Notes: generated by a model not told the origin, from the letters alone. 64,000 nt of DNA from Epichloe hybrida (GCA_019022495.1 JAFEKR010000001.1:2666001-2730000), one strand, 5' to 3'. Counted from the stretch's first letter, positions 12,933-24,893 are shown. Made by a program: numbers and translations.

Positions 12933-13009
12933 CTAGTATTACTAAGATTACTAGTATTACTAAGATTACTAAGATTACTAAGATTACTAAGATTACTAAG
13001 ATTACTAAT
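12933..13009. repeat. 9-bp minisatellite (TACTAAGAT)n
   Basis: About eight tandem copies; reverse-complement counterpart of the array at 11,881-11,995. Confidence 0.85.
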
Positions 13010-14165
13010 TACTTATTAGTGTTAAAGTTTAATAATAAAAGTTTAATATAATAAATAATAAATAAATAACTTAAATATAAATACTAGTAATTATAAGTAA
13101 ATTACTATAGTAAAAGCTATAGTTTTTAATAACTTAGTATTTTAAGGTTTTTAAAAATATTAATATTATAAAAATGTTTTCTCTTTTATGTTTTTTTAAA
13201 ATAATAATAATAGTAAAATAATAGTAATTATAGTAATAGTAGTAATTAAGGTTATTGAAGTTCTTAAAGCTTTTATAATAAGTATAGTATATTATATAAA
13301 ACTAAGTCCTAGTATTATTTTTAAAAACAAGTTAAACTTATTTTTTATAGCTTATATAAGCTATATAGGGTAATTAAAATAATACTATTAGTTATCTATT
13401 AATAAATTATAAATATTAGTCTATTATATTCTTTCTTTATATATTATTATAATAAGATATATAAAGTTACTATATATAACTTCTTAAAGCTTTAGAATTA
13501 TAAAGCTTAAAGTAATATTTAATTTGTTTAAATAGTAAATAAATAGTTTAAGCTTTTTTTAAGTTCTTATTATATTAATAATAATATTAAAGTACTAAGT
13601 ATATATTCTATTAACTTTTATATATTTATTTAGATTTCTAATTTAATTTAATTATATTAGTTTAGGGTATTTTTTAATTAAATTAATAATAAAAATATAA
13701 AATAATTAATAATAATAGTAAATAAAATAATTAGAAGGTTTTTCTTAAAGTTATATTAGTAAAATAAAGTAATAAGTATAATAGTATTATTAAAAAGGTA
13801 TAATATTATAAATAACCCTAGTTATAGTAAAATTCTTAAAAAAAGGTAAATATTATAAATTCTATAACTGATTAAGTAAAATAGGCAATAATAAAAGCTT
13901 CTATATAACTAGCTTTCTTTTAATCCTTATAATAACATTATATAATAAAAAGGCCCACTTTTTTTACTAACACTACATTGTAGTTTTTGTAGTTAGTGTA
14001 GTTAGTAACTACACTAACTACACTACACTATAAGTAAAAAAAAACTATAATACACTACACTATAAAAAAAAAAACTACAATACATTAACTACAAGAAAAA
14101 AAAAACTACACTATAAATACAAGTTTTTCCTAAAAACTACACTAACTACACTACAAACAATACTC

Positions 14166-14550
14166 TGAGAATAGCTTAGAATAGCTTAGAATAGCTTATA
14201 TTAGCTTAGACTAGCTTAGATAGCTTATATTAGCTTATATTAGCTTAGAATAGCTTAGAATAGCTTAGAATAGCTTATATTAGCTTATAATAGCATATAT
14301 TAGGTTATAATAGTATATTATAGCTTACAATAGCTTATAATAGCTTATAATAGCTTATATTAGCTTAGAATAGCTTAGAATAGCTTAGAATAGCTTATGT
14401 TAGCTTATATTAGCTTATAATAGCATATATTAGGTTATAATAGTATATTATAGCTTACAATAGCTTATAATAGCTTATACTAGCTTAGAATAGCTTAGAA
14501 TAGCTTAGAATAGCTTAGAGTAGGTTAGAATAGCTTAGAATAGCTTAAAA
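14166..14550. repeat. 10-bp minisatellite (TAGCTTAGAA)n with variants
   Basis: A long, imperfect tandem array that includes a higher-order repeat: a block of about 120 bp near 14,230-14,345 recurs at 14,350-14,465. Confidence 0.85.
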
Positions 14551-14762
14551 TACTAATATTACTTAGAATATTATTAGTATTAAAGTTTAATAAAATATAT
14601 ATAACTAATAAATAAATAAAATATAAATACTAGTAATTATAAGTAAATTACTATAGTAAAAGCTATAGTTTTTAATAACTTAGTATTTTAAGGTTTTTAA
14701 AAATATTAATATCATAAAAATGTTTTCTTTTTTATGTTTTTTTAAAATAATAATAAAAGTAA

Positions 14763-15096
14763 GATAATAGTAATAATAGTAATAATAGTAATAATAGTAA
14801 TAATAGTAATAATAGTAATAATAGTAATAATAGTAATAATAGTAATAATAGTAATAATAGTAATAATAGTAATAATAGTAATATAGTAATAATAGTAATA
14901 ATAGTAATAATAGTAATAATAGTAATAATAGTAATAATAGTAATAATAGTAATAATAGTAATAATAGTAATAATAGTAATAATAGTAATAATAGTAATAA
15001 TAGTAATAATAGTAATAATAGTAATAATAGTAATAATAGTAATAATAGTAATAATAGTAATAATAGTAATAATAGTAATAATAGTAATAATAGTAA
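14763..15096. repeat. 9-bp minisatellite (TAATAATAG)n
   Basis: More than thirty near-perfect tandem copies, interrupted once near 14,880. Followed to 15,168 by a short run of GGTTATTAA/AGTTATTAA units. Length is likely to vary between strains. Confidence 0.9.
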
Positions 15097-15182
15097 TTAA
15101 GGTTATTAAGGTTATTAAGGTTATTAAGGTTATTAAGGTTATTAAAGTTATTAAAGTTATTAAATCTGTTATAATAAGTATA

Positions 15183-15296
15183 TATATATTCTTTACGCTA
15201 GATAGCTAATTAAGTAGCTAGTCCTAGTACTCTAACCGCTTAGTTAAGAGGGAAAACCCTATACTAGGAAGAAAAACCCCCTTGTGTCTATATACC
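15183..15296 (-). mobile_element. 5'-truncated LINE 3' fragment (114 bp)
   Basis: Reverse complement of the last roughly 110 bp of the LINE (compare 11,135-11,245 and 22,700-22,813). It is bordered by a 14-bp direct repeat TTATAATAAGTATA (15,169-15,182 and 15,297-15,310). The sister repeat near 13,283 has only one copy of this 14-mer and no insertion. Severe 5' truncation and a target duplication of this length are what target-primed reverse transcription produces. Confidence 0.8.
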
Positions 15297-15319
15297 TTAT
15301 AATAAGTATAGTATATTAT

Positions 15320-15493
15320 TGTAAGGCGCTGTGCGTAGGTTGTGAGGCGCGAGGCCTAAGGGCAGCCCACAGGGTTATGTGCAAGCAACAGTACAGGTCT
15401 TAAGTAATTGTAAGGTGCAATGTTAGCAACAGCTAGCATTGGCGGATCTTTTAGTCTATTGGGATTCCTAGCACACCTTCTAGGTCTCTTATA
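15320..15493 (+). repeat. Left LTR of TRIM-like family 1
   Basis: 174 bp; differs from the right LTR at only a few positions, all C/T or G/A transitions, including the terminal TTATA against TTACA. Confidence 0.8.
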
Positions 15494-15744
15494 ATTATGC
15501 TAGCCATTACGGGTCTTCTAGCTACGCTAGGTCCTAGGTTCGAATCCCACGAGGTGCGCGAGGTCCGCACGGGATTAACTAGGCTAGGTAGCTTACGTCA
15601 GGCTCACAGGGCAGGTGCGCTTGCGCACTAGGCCTTGGGGGTTCGCAATTACTAATTATCCGGCCACGGAATCCGGGCCTAATCCCTGACTAGACGGTGG
15701 TGGCGCGCTAGCTCAGGACAAGCCCTAGGAAGGGGAAGGATAGT

Positions 15745-15918
15745 TGTAAGGCGCTGTGCGTAGGTTGTGGGGCGCGAGGCCTAAGGGCAGCCCACAGGGT
15801 TATGTGCAAGCAACAGTACAGGTCTTAAGTAATTGTAAGGTGCAATGTTAGCAACAGCTAGCATTGGCGAATCTTTTGGTCTATTGGGATTCCTAGCACA
15901 CCTTCTAGGTCTCTTACA
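15745..15918 (+). repeat. Right LTR of TRIM-like family 1
   Basis: 174 bp, preceded by a polypurine tract and followed by the target duplication ATTAT. A diverged relative in reverse orientation is at 24,016. Confidence 0.8.
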
Positions 15919-16236
15919 ATTATATAAAAGTTAGTCTTACTATTATTTTTAAAAATAAGTTAAACTTATTTCTATAGCTTATTTAAGCTATATAGGGTAA
16001 CTAAAATATACTATTAAGAATCTATTAAAATATTATAAATATTTTCTATTATATTCTTTCTTTATATATTATTATAATAAGATATATAAAGTTACTATAT
16101 ATAACTTCTTAAAGCTTTAGAATTATAAAGCTTAAAGTAATATTTAATTTGTTTAAATAGTAAATAAATAGTTTAAGCTTTTTTTAAGTTCTTATTTTAT
16201 TAATAATAATATTTAAGTACTAAGTATATAGTCTAA

Positions 16237-19200
16237 ACCTTTGTATACTTTTCCGCACTAACCCTAAGGTCCGGAATTGCCTCTAAAATACAAATCATAT
16301 TAATATTCGAAATCCTTACCTTTATTTCTCCCCCCCTATAATATCACACTATAATAAAGCTAGTGGTAAGAGTGTAAATAAAACACTAATAGTAATTAAC
16401 ATAGGCTTAGGGGGGCTAGCTTAAAGTAACTATTACTTAAATATAGGAATATAATAGTTTAATATCTAAAGGAGTAAAGATAACCTAATAGTAAAATAAA
16501 ACTAATTTATATACCCTAAAGATATAAAATATTATAATAAGATTACTAGCCTTATCCTAAGTAATAAAGTTACCTAAGTATAGTGTATTACACTAGCTAT
16601 AGCTAACTAAGTAGCAAACCATACCTAAGCTAAAATAAGAACTATAAATACTAATAATAGTAATATCTATACTACTAAAGAAGTATTAAAAATAGCCCTT
16701 AAGGAGGCTATTAAGGAGGAAGCTAAAGATAATAATTCCCTAACCTAGGCTAGTATTATAGCTAGGCTTACTCTAAAATAACTAAATACTAACTCTCTCT
16801 CTCTCTAAGTCCCTAGAAGATAATATAAAGAAGTACTTATAAAAGAAAACACTATATAAGAATTACTTTAGTCTAGGGGCATAGAAGATATAGTTATAGC
16901 TATAAATAAAGCTATTAGGTAAGCCTTAGTAGTAGTAGCTAAAAGACTCCTTAGTAAGAATATAATTATTACCTTTAAAGGAAATATAGTGTAGTATAAA
17001 GAAAACTAAAAATAAATTACTAAAGCATTTAGCCTAAAGGTAGCTATTTACTACTATATACTTAGCGTTATTATTAAGGGTTTCCTAATAAAGTATATAT
17101 TTATTAAGAACCTAGTAATAGAAATTAGAAAAGTAAATAAAGTAAATATAATTAAGGTAACTATAAGATACCCCTAGGGTAAAAACACCTAGTAAACTAC
17201 CCTAATTCTTAGACTAGCTAAAGTTAAAGATACTAATAAGATATACTAAGATAAAATAGTCTTTAAAGTAAAGCTATTCTAAACTAAACTATATAATAAG
17301 ACCTTATAACCTAGATAGTGCTATAATTACTTCTAAATAGAATATATTACTAAGTTCTATAAGGTAATACTAAGGTATAGTAAGTATAGAGCTAGCTAGT
17401 ATAAAGATAGTAAGTTATTATACCTAATAATAAATAAATAACTTAAGGAAAACTATATCCTATACTTTAGACTATACTTAGCTTAGTCTAGAGATTACCT
17501 AGTGCTAAAAGAGAAGTAAAATATAGTAAAGGCTAAGTACCTAGAATAACTATCTTACTTTACCTCTAGCTTTCTTAGTAAGAACCTAGCTCTAGCCTAA
17601 GAGAGAGCTAGTATAGCTATAAAACCTATAGTAATAATAGGAAAAAAGAGAGGTTAACCTATAAACGCAAAGTAAAGTGCTAAATAGCTAAGAGCTAGGA
17701 GCATTAGGCACTATATAAAATAACTTAGGGCTAGAATAAAACTAGTATAGAATAGCTAAGACCTATTACTACCCCTTTAATTAATATAGTAATATTATAA
17801 GTTTTTTTCTAGAATATAAATAAGAAGGATAGCCTAATATATATTATACTTTATTACTAAACTAATATAGATATAATAGTAATCTAAGAGTAAGAATATA
17901 TAAAATATCTATAGCCCCTTATACTAGGCCTTGCCTAGTTTTAACTTATATACTATAATAGGCATAATGCTATATATATTAATAAGAAATATAATATAGG
18001 GTTATAGTTAGCCTAGGGAGGGCCTAACTAGTTACTAGTGGAAATTTATAGAATTAATATTTATTCCCTTTATTTAGAAGGTTATAGTAATAACTAAAAC
18101 ACCTCTATATAAGATATTAATATAAAGACACTATATAACTAAAGCGTATTTATAGGAGATTTTAACTAAAAGTATTCCCTCTAGGATAAGCTAGATAAAA
18201 TAACTAATAAAGCAAATAAGCTATTAGAATTTATAAGCTAGTAAAGGCTTAGACTAGTAATGCCCTAAGGGGAACTAACTAAATAACATAAGGATAATAA
18301 GAATAGCACTATAGACTTAGCATAAGTAACCCTAGATATTTAAGTTTACTATAAAGAAGTAAAAGACCTTACTAAATCTAACTATATCCTATAGCTAATT
18401 AGTATTTTCACTAGCCTATAAGATAATATCCTATAGGCCCTTAGACACACGTAAAATATAATAGATAAACTATACATAAAGGCAAAGGTAGTAGTACACT
18501 TTTAACCTAAAAATGCCCTAAATTTACATAATAAAGAAAGGATAAATATATATACTACCTAGCTTATTATAAACCTTTAATAAATAGTAAATAAGGTAGC
18601 CCTATAAAAGCCCTAGGGGCTCCCTAGCCTAGAGGTATAGTGGTTAAGGACTGCTAGAGAGGTAATTACTAGAGCTAGATAGGTAAAGAGGTAATAGAGA
18701 TAATAGAGAATAGAAGTAAACTAGTAAGCCTATACTAAGGTAAATAAGGACTAAGAATAAGTTATTAGAACTAAGAGAAAAAATATATAGAGAGACACCC
18801 TATAAAAGGTAAATATATAGAGAAAGAATAGGGGAGTGTAAAGACTAAAGAGATAGGCCTAGCTTTAAAGCTAGGCCCCCCTAGAATTACCTAGACTACT
18901 AAAGCTAAAAAAAACTAAAAATAACCTAAACCTAGCTACTATATATAAAAATAAAGTAAGTATACTTATATAAAGATTCTTCCTTAAGCTTATAGTAAAC
19001 CTTTCCTATATCCTAGACCTTACCTTCCTAGAGCTAGATAACGCGCTATTCCTAGATAATAACTAGTTTAGATTAGAAGAGATATTAGATATTATATTAG
19101 ATATAGCTAGCTAGAAAGCACTAGGTAATAATAAGCTCCTAGTAAGCCTTATTAAGGCTTATAATAAGCTAGTAAAAGAAGCTATAGTTTAGCTCCTAAA

Positions 19201-22200
19201 CACTATCCTTAAAGTAAGGTATTTCCTAGCCTAATTCTAGACTACTAGAGTAATAGTAATTAGAAAACTAAGTAAGATAATAAAAGAGATAAGAAAGGCT
19301 AATATATAGAGGCCTATCTCCTTACTAAATATTATAGGAAAAATCATAGAAGTAGTGATTATAAAGTAACTTATAGCCTTTACTAAGGTAAAAGGACTCT
19401 TACTAAAACTATAAATAAGGAATAGGATAAATAAGTTAATAAAGACTATAATTAAGGTCTTAGTAAAGTGCGTAAAAGAGGCCTAGAGTAAGGGTAAAAT
19501 TGCCTTACTTACCTAGATAAATATCTTATTTACTTTTAATAAAGTTAGCTACCTATACCTAATTTACTTACTAATCCTAATAGGAATCCCTTACTAGCTA
19601 ATAGTAGTAATATAAAGCTTCTTAGTAAATAAAATAAGCTAGCTTAGCTTTAATAGAGAACTCTTTAGACCCTTTAAGATTAAGGCTAGTACCTTATAAG
19701 AATCTCCCTTATTACTAATTCTCTTTTTCCTTTATTTTATAAAACTTTATATATACCTTTAAGCTATCCTAGGCATAGTAGTAATTAGATTTACTAATAA
19801 TATAAATATAGTAGTATTTAGTAAAAACATAGTGTAAACCTAGAGAAAACTTAAGGTTACTTAGAAAATCTATAAGGAATAGGTAAAGGAAATAAAAGTA
19901 AAGTTTAACTTAGTAAAAACTAAACTTATATACTTTAGTAAGGCCTATAGGCCCCTATTGGCTAAAGTCTAGCTTAGTATAGAGAAAATAGCACTAATAA
20001 AGGTATACTAATTCCTTAGGGTATAGGTAAATAAAAAACTTAACTAAAGTATATATAAGAATATCCTTAAGGGAAAGCTAGCCTAGTAATAGCTTACACT
20101 CTTTATATTAGTAGTATTAGTATAGGGTATTAGCTTTAGAGATACCTAGCTTATATATATATAAGTAATCTAGCCTATTCTTACTTATGAGGTAAGTGCT
20201 TACTATACCCTAATAAAGAAAGGAGGAAAACTATAAGAAATAGTTAGAAGTTTTATAGTAAACTAATTAACCTATCTCTAGACTATAGCTAGAGTGTTTA
20301 AGGCTATACTAGTTACTTAGCTAGAAGTTAAAACCTATATCCCCCCCTTAGACCTTTACTTAAATAAGATAAAATAGAAGTTTAAGGAAAGGATTATACT
20401 TAGTAAAATAATAAATAAGATATAGGCTATAGCTAACTTAGTGTAAATAGTACTATAATATAAAAGAAAACCCTTACTTACTAATAATAAACTAGATATA
20501 TAACTATATAAGGAGTAAAAGAAAAGATAAGAAAACTAGTATTCTAATAGGTAATAAAGATAATATAGGCATAGGAGAGAGCTAATAGAGAATTACTTAC
20601 TTACTTATAACCTAAAGAAAATCTAGAAATTTCACACTAGACTTAATAAGTATATCTTCTCTATAATAGTATAATTATATATAGGAAAGATTAGCCTTAA
20701 TAAGTTTCTTTTCTAAAGGCATGTTCCTAGGGTAGCTTTACCCCTATATAACTATAGTTATATAGTTAAAGACTAGTACTATATAATTATTAACTATGCT
20801 AACTATAACCATAGATACCCTAGAATAAGATAGCCTAGAGATATATAGGAGGTAAGGCTAGCCCTAGATAATCCCCTAAAGGCAAGATATATTATAAAGT
20901 AATTCCTTAGTATAAGAAAACTCTAATACTATATATTAGCATAAGACCTAGCCTTTAGCTAATATAAACTAGGGGAGGACCTAGGCTACCCTAGAGGTAA
21001 CTAAACTAACTAATAAATAAACACTATAGATAACTAAAGGGAGGCACTAGGTAAAATAGTATAGCCTTAGAGGTAAGCTAAATATAAGGTAAAATTACAC
21101 TAAGATAGGAAAACTATAGGTCTAGAATAGTTATTAGATTAATTTTAAGTAAAATACTATAGGTATTATTTCACATTAGCTTATTACTACCTCTTTACTA
21201 ACCTAGAATTAGTCCTATTTTTCCTTAGGAATAAGGATTATATTCTCTATTACCTTACTCTTACCCTTAGCTAATAGGCTAGTAACTAGGAGCTAGTTTA
21301 TTTTTATTACTTAGGTATTAAGCTACTAGAGCTAAAAGATAACTTTATTATATTATTCCTTAGTAAACCTAGACCTAGCTAAGTCTAGGCTTATTACTAT
21401 AATACCTTATTTTTTCTTAGTGTGGTTTTTAGCATAGAGTTTCTTAACCTAAGCTATATAGTCCTCTAGGGCCTAGATAATTAAAGTTAGCTATAAAATA
21501 AAGCTATTACTAAGCTAAAGCAAAACCACTTATATTACTCCTAGTAACTATACTAGCCTAGGTCTTAACTAACTACTAATATTCCCCTTACTAGCTAGTA
21601 ATATTTAGCTATAAGTAAATTAGCACTAGAGTAAGCTTAGAATAAGCATAGGAGTTAATATTACCTTAATATATTTATAATTATAGACCTAATAATTAAA
21701 GTAAGTATTAAATATTACCCCTTTATATGCTAATTAGCCTTGCCCCTAGACTAGAACTAAACTAACTTACTAATAATATTATAGTACTAATAGCCCTTAT
21801 ACTTAATAGATTATATCTTATAGGATATACACTAGATCTCTTATAGCTTACCTAGCTACCTAGGGTTAAACCTAGAAATAAGGTAAAATAAAGGTAAAGG
21901 GGACTTACTTCTAGGCCTTTTATCTTTACCTAATCTAATTACTTCTAGGTTAAGGACTTCCTTAAATACTTATTTAAGGTTATAAGTTCCTAGGTAAATT
22001 AGAGCTAGAATAACACTAAAAATAAAGTACTTATAGAGCTTAGTAATATTATAATATATTTTTCTATATAAAATATTAGTATTTAAACTAGCACTAGACT
22101 AGAGAAGCCTTAAATAGCTTCTAAAGGGAATAGGGAGAAAAAGAACCTATAGGAAATTTATTATAAGAAAAGGAAAAAGGCTAGAACCTTAAGGGAGAAG

Positions 22201-22813
22201 AAGCTCTTTTTTATACTTAAGAGAAAGGGAGAGGGGGACTAGTTATAATATTAGCTAGAAAATAAAGTATAAGATAAGTAAATATATAGATAAAGCATAA
22301 CTAATCTAGGAGTAAAACCGCCTTGCTACTAGGCCTAAATCACTTACCCCTTACTATAACTAAATAAAACTATATACTTAGACTTTATAAGATATCTAGA
22401 CTAGTACTAGGTTAGATTTAGCTAAAAAGTAAGGTACTAGAAGAGTTAGAAGTAAAGTAAATAAAAAGTAAATTATTATTATAAATCTAAATTTACTATA
22501 CCTTAGAGTAAAGTAAGGAATGTAAAGCTAGGTTAGAGTAAGACTAGACTAGCACTAAAGGAAGCTAGTTAGGATTACTACTATATATTTTCCTTTCCTT
22601 TTTTATTTTCTTTAGGATAAGGCTAGTATAAGCTAGTAATAAACACCTATAATTAGTTACACCTAACGCGGCGTAAACCTAGAAAAGGGTTAGCGCTAGC
22701 TTGTTTATAGATATAAGAGGGTTTTTCTTCCTAGTAAAGGGTTTTCTCTCTTAACTAAGCAAATAGAGTACTAGGAATAGCTACATAGTTAGCTAGCTAG
22801 CGTAAAGAATATA
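16237..22813 (+). mobile_element. RIP-decayed Tad1-like LINE, copy C (near full length)
   Basis: The longest uninterrupted copy, about 6.6 kb, starting CCTTTGTATACTTTTCC and ending in the same GTAAAGAATATAT tail as copy B. The gag knuckle region is at about 17,320-17,420, the endonuclease GDFN motif at about 18,150, the RT motif at about 19,690-19,735, and the C-terminal knuckle at about 20,735-20,800. A long untranslated 3' part runs from about 21,240. It is more AT-rich than copy B's second fragment and full of stops, so it is inactive. Confidence 0.8.
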
Positions 22814-22829
22814 TTATTATTAAGCTTTA

Positions 22830-23640
22830 AGAAGCTTTATAGTCTCTTTTAAACTTGCTAACTACCTTAAGAAAGCTATTATTCTTTTCTTTATTAAGTA
22901 AGTTATTCTATTTCTTCTAGAATGCCTTAAATTTACTTTAAAGAGAGATAATAAACTTATATAGCATTATCTCCTTAGTTTATTAAGTCTTAAGATCTAG
23001 ATAATTCCTCTATAGTACCTTTATTATTATAGCTTACTTATACTAATCTTAAGTACCTTTAGCTTATAAGTAATTATTAAGGTAATTCTCTATAAGGATA
23101 AGTATTTTCTTAGTGTTTAGCTTATATTAATTATAAAGAAGCTTAAGTATTCTATAGGTATAATATTAAACTAACTCCTTTTCCTTTACTTTAGTATTAA
23201 AGTTAAGAGAGTCTTATATATTCTTTAAAAAGGTCTTATAAATATATTCCCTAATCTTTAGTATTTACTTTAATAGATTTATATACTTTATAAGGTTAAA
23301 TTAAAGCTCTTTATATTTAAAGTTAAATTAGTTCTTTATATCTTTATAAGTAATCTTCTAATCTTTAAGAGTATTAGGGTTATCTAATATAATCTCTAGT
23401 CTTAGACCCCTTTAGGGGTATATAGGTATTATAAGTTCTTTAAGTAAATTAACCTTATTAGGGTTAATATACTTCTAAACACTATATAATTTTATATAGT
23501 TCTTAACTTAGGTAAACCACTTAATCTAATCCTTCTCTAATAATAACACTATATTTAGAGTTTCTTTAAATATTATAAAGGGAAATATATTAGTTAACTA
23601 AAGCATAGGATAAGGGTTTTAACTAATTAATATAATAAAA
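22830..23640 (-). pseudogene. Copia-type gag relic
   Basis: Read on the minus strand through TAG/TAA stops, about 23,600 to 22,870 gives one long degraded frame. A Trp-containing N-terminal segment leads to INPNKVNLLKE, then a Pro-rich stretch, a Lys/Leu-rich helical region, and YKFIISLQSKFKAF near the end. This layout resembles the gag of fungal Ty1/Copia elements. No protease, integrase or RT part is seen. The match is by eye and could be another gag family. Confidence 0.45.
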
Positions 23641-24015
23641 GGGTAATTATCTTATAATATAAGTAAGCGTTAATTAATAATATTTAATAGAGCTTATATC
23701 TTTAATAATAATTAATAAAAATAGTAATTAAAGCCTCCTAGGCTTATAACTATTAGGTAAGGGTGTAAATAAATAATAAAAAGCGTTTAATTTAGTTAAT
23801 TAAAGGTATAAATAGTACCTAACTTTTATACCTAAAAGGTATATAGTGCGCTATAGTAATAACTAGTCTACGAAGGTACTTCTAATACATTGTATTTACT
23901 AATATCTAACCTCGCGTTTTATCCCTGTTAATGCGCGCTGCCCTTATATAACCTATGCTTTAAGGGAGCTCTCCCTGACAATTACATACATTACATACAT
24001 TACATACACGCGTAC
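23641..24015. other. Edge of the AT-rich compartment
   Basis: Base composition changes over about 150 bp, from RIP-like AT-rich sequence (to about 23,880) to ordinary sequence. It ends in a short ACATACATT tandem repeat (about 23,980-24,009). No gene is seen. Confidence 0.6.
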
Positions 24016-24165
24016 TGTAAGAACCCAGAAGGTGTGCTAGAATTCCCCAAGAGACAAAAAGATCCGTCAATGCTACCCGCTGCGAACATTGCACCTTTCA
24101 GTTAATTATAAGGCGTGTCCTGTCACCAAGGGCTCACTTCGTCGGCCTCATCTACAATGCCACAC
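24016..24165 (-). mobile_element. Diverged solo LTR of TRIM-like family 1
   Basis: From TGTAAG at 24,016 the sequence aligns, in reverse orientation, with the whole family 1 LTR. Shared blocks include AGAAGGTGTGCTAG, AAAAAGATCCG/AAAAGATTCG, TCAATGCTA/CCAATGCTA and ACATTGCACCTT, with small indels between them. The right end is approximate. No second LTR or polypurine tract is found nearby, so it is a solo or truncated copy. A chance frame across it (24,089-24,391) is not a gene. Confidence 0.65.
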
Positions 24166-24285
24166 ACATACACACATGCACATTTACACATATACACATA
24201 TACACACCTATATACATAACATAGAGCTAGCTAGTGTAAATTATATATACACATATACATACATACATACGAAGTCTCCTCCCAA
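24166..24285. repeat. CA/TACA microsatellite
   Basis: Irregular CACACATACA and ATACACATA repeats. At 24,222-24,250 the phrase GCTAGCTAGTGTAAA followed by TA repeats resembles the LINE 3' end and may be a tiny LINE remnant. Confidence 0.7.
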
Positions 24286-24828
24286 CAGCCATTCAAGACG
24301 CGCAGACCAGCCACTATTATCACAGTTACACAGAGAACACAGGGTATTAAGCGCCATCAAAAAATTCAATTTTTATAAAAACTTCCTGTAACGTCAGGTA
24401 CCCATTACTCCGCCCTTATTTTCTTCATTTCCTGCCGCCCTGCCGCCCTGCCGCCCTAATTCGCTTAATTCCGCCCATTACGTACGTCCGTATTAGGGGT
24501 GTCACTCGGCATACAGCAGAAAACGTCCGCCCACATTCCAAGCAAGGTTTGAATCCGAGATGGCTGCTACATGTGGGCGCGGCGACACATGTACGGATTA
24601 GAAAGGGTTACTAGGACCCCTGTGGGCCAGGGAGCCTCATCCGGCGTGAACCTCTGAGACGGACACGAATCTCTCGAGGTGAAGGTTTTCTTGTACATGG
24701 CGCAACTGCAACTGTGGGATGTCTGTCTCATCTAGTCATGGCAGATTGGTGGCTGCTTGTGTATAATTTAGAGTTACAAAATTGGCGTCGGCTGTGGTTG
24801 AGAGCGACAGCGACTAACACATTTTATT

Positions 24829-24893
24829 TTCGTTGCGTTGCGTTGCGTTGCGTTGCATTGCGTTGCGTTGCGTTGCATTGCATTGCATTGCGC
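24829..24893. repeat. Pentanucleotide microsatellite (CGTTG/CATTG)n
   Basis: About thirteen tandem 5-bp units, switching between CGTTG and CATTG, a pattern expected when CpG sites in the array mutate by transition. Confidence 0.9.

Larger units (their letters stand above)
15320..15918 (+). mobile_element. TRIM-like small LTR element, family 1
   Basis: Two 174-bp direct repeats (15,320-15,493 and 15,745-15,918) start TGTAAGG and end in TTACA (TTATA in the left copy). They enclose 251 bp without coding capacity. The sequence before the right repeat, AGGAAGGGGAAGGATAGT (15,727-15,744), looks like a polypurine tract and sets the plus strand as sense. ATTAT flanks the element on both sides (15,315-15,319 and 15,919-15,923). 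The sister sequence near 13,295 has the empty site with a single ATTAT. A T-arm-like motif GGTTCGAATCC lies at about 15,538, but no clear primer-binding site directly follows the left repeat. ATTAT also happens to begin the internal part. Confidence 0.8.
11246..16236. repeat. Composite AT-rich repeat array, units of about 1.55 kb
   Basis: No coding sequence is recognisable. One block (around 13,040-13,230 and 14,590-14,770) occurs twice in direct orientation about 1,546 bp apart. Another (12,100-12,400 and 13,690-13,960) occurs twice about 1,587 bp apart. Reverse complements of both lie at 11,260-11,870. The region is thus a small array of three units, two direct and one inverted, with minisatellites between them. 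The last unit was later interrupted by a LINE fragment (15,183-15,296) and a TRIM-like element (15,320-15,918). What the unit originally was is unknown. Confidence 0.65.

Noticed and set aside
11881..13009. Regular short repeats that might suggest a CRISPR array
   Set aside because: They are simple tandem minisatellites without unique spacers, in a fungal genome.
15536..15550. GGTTCGAATCC resembling a tRNA B box
   Set aside because: No acceptor, D or anticodon stems can be folded around it; it sits inside a retroelement.
24089..24391. 100-codon frame
   Set aside because: Composed of an LTR relic and a CA microsatellite.
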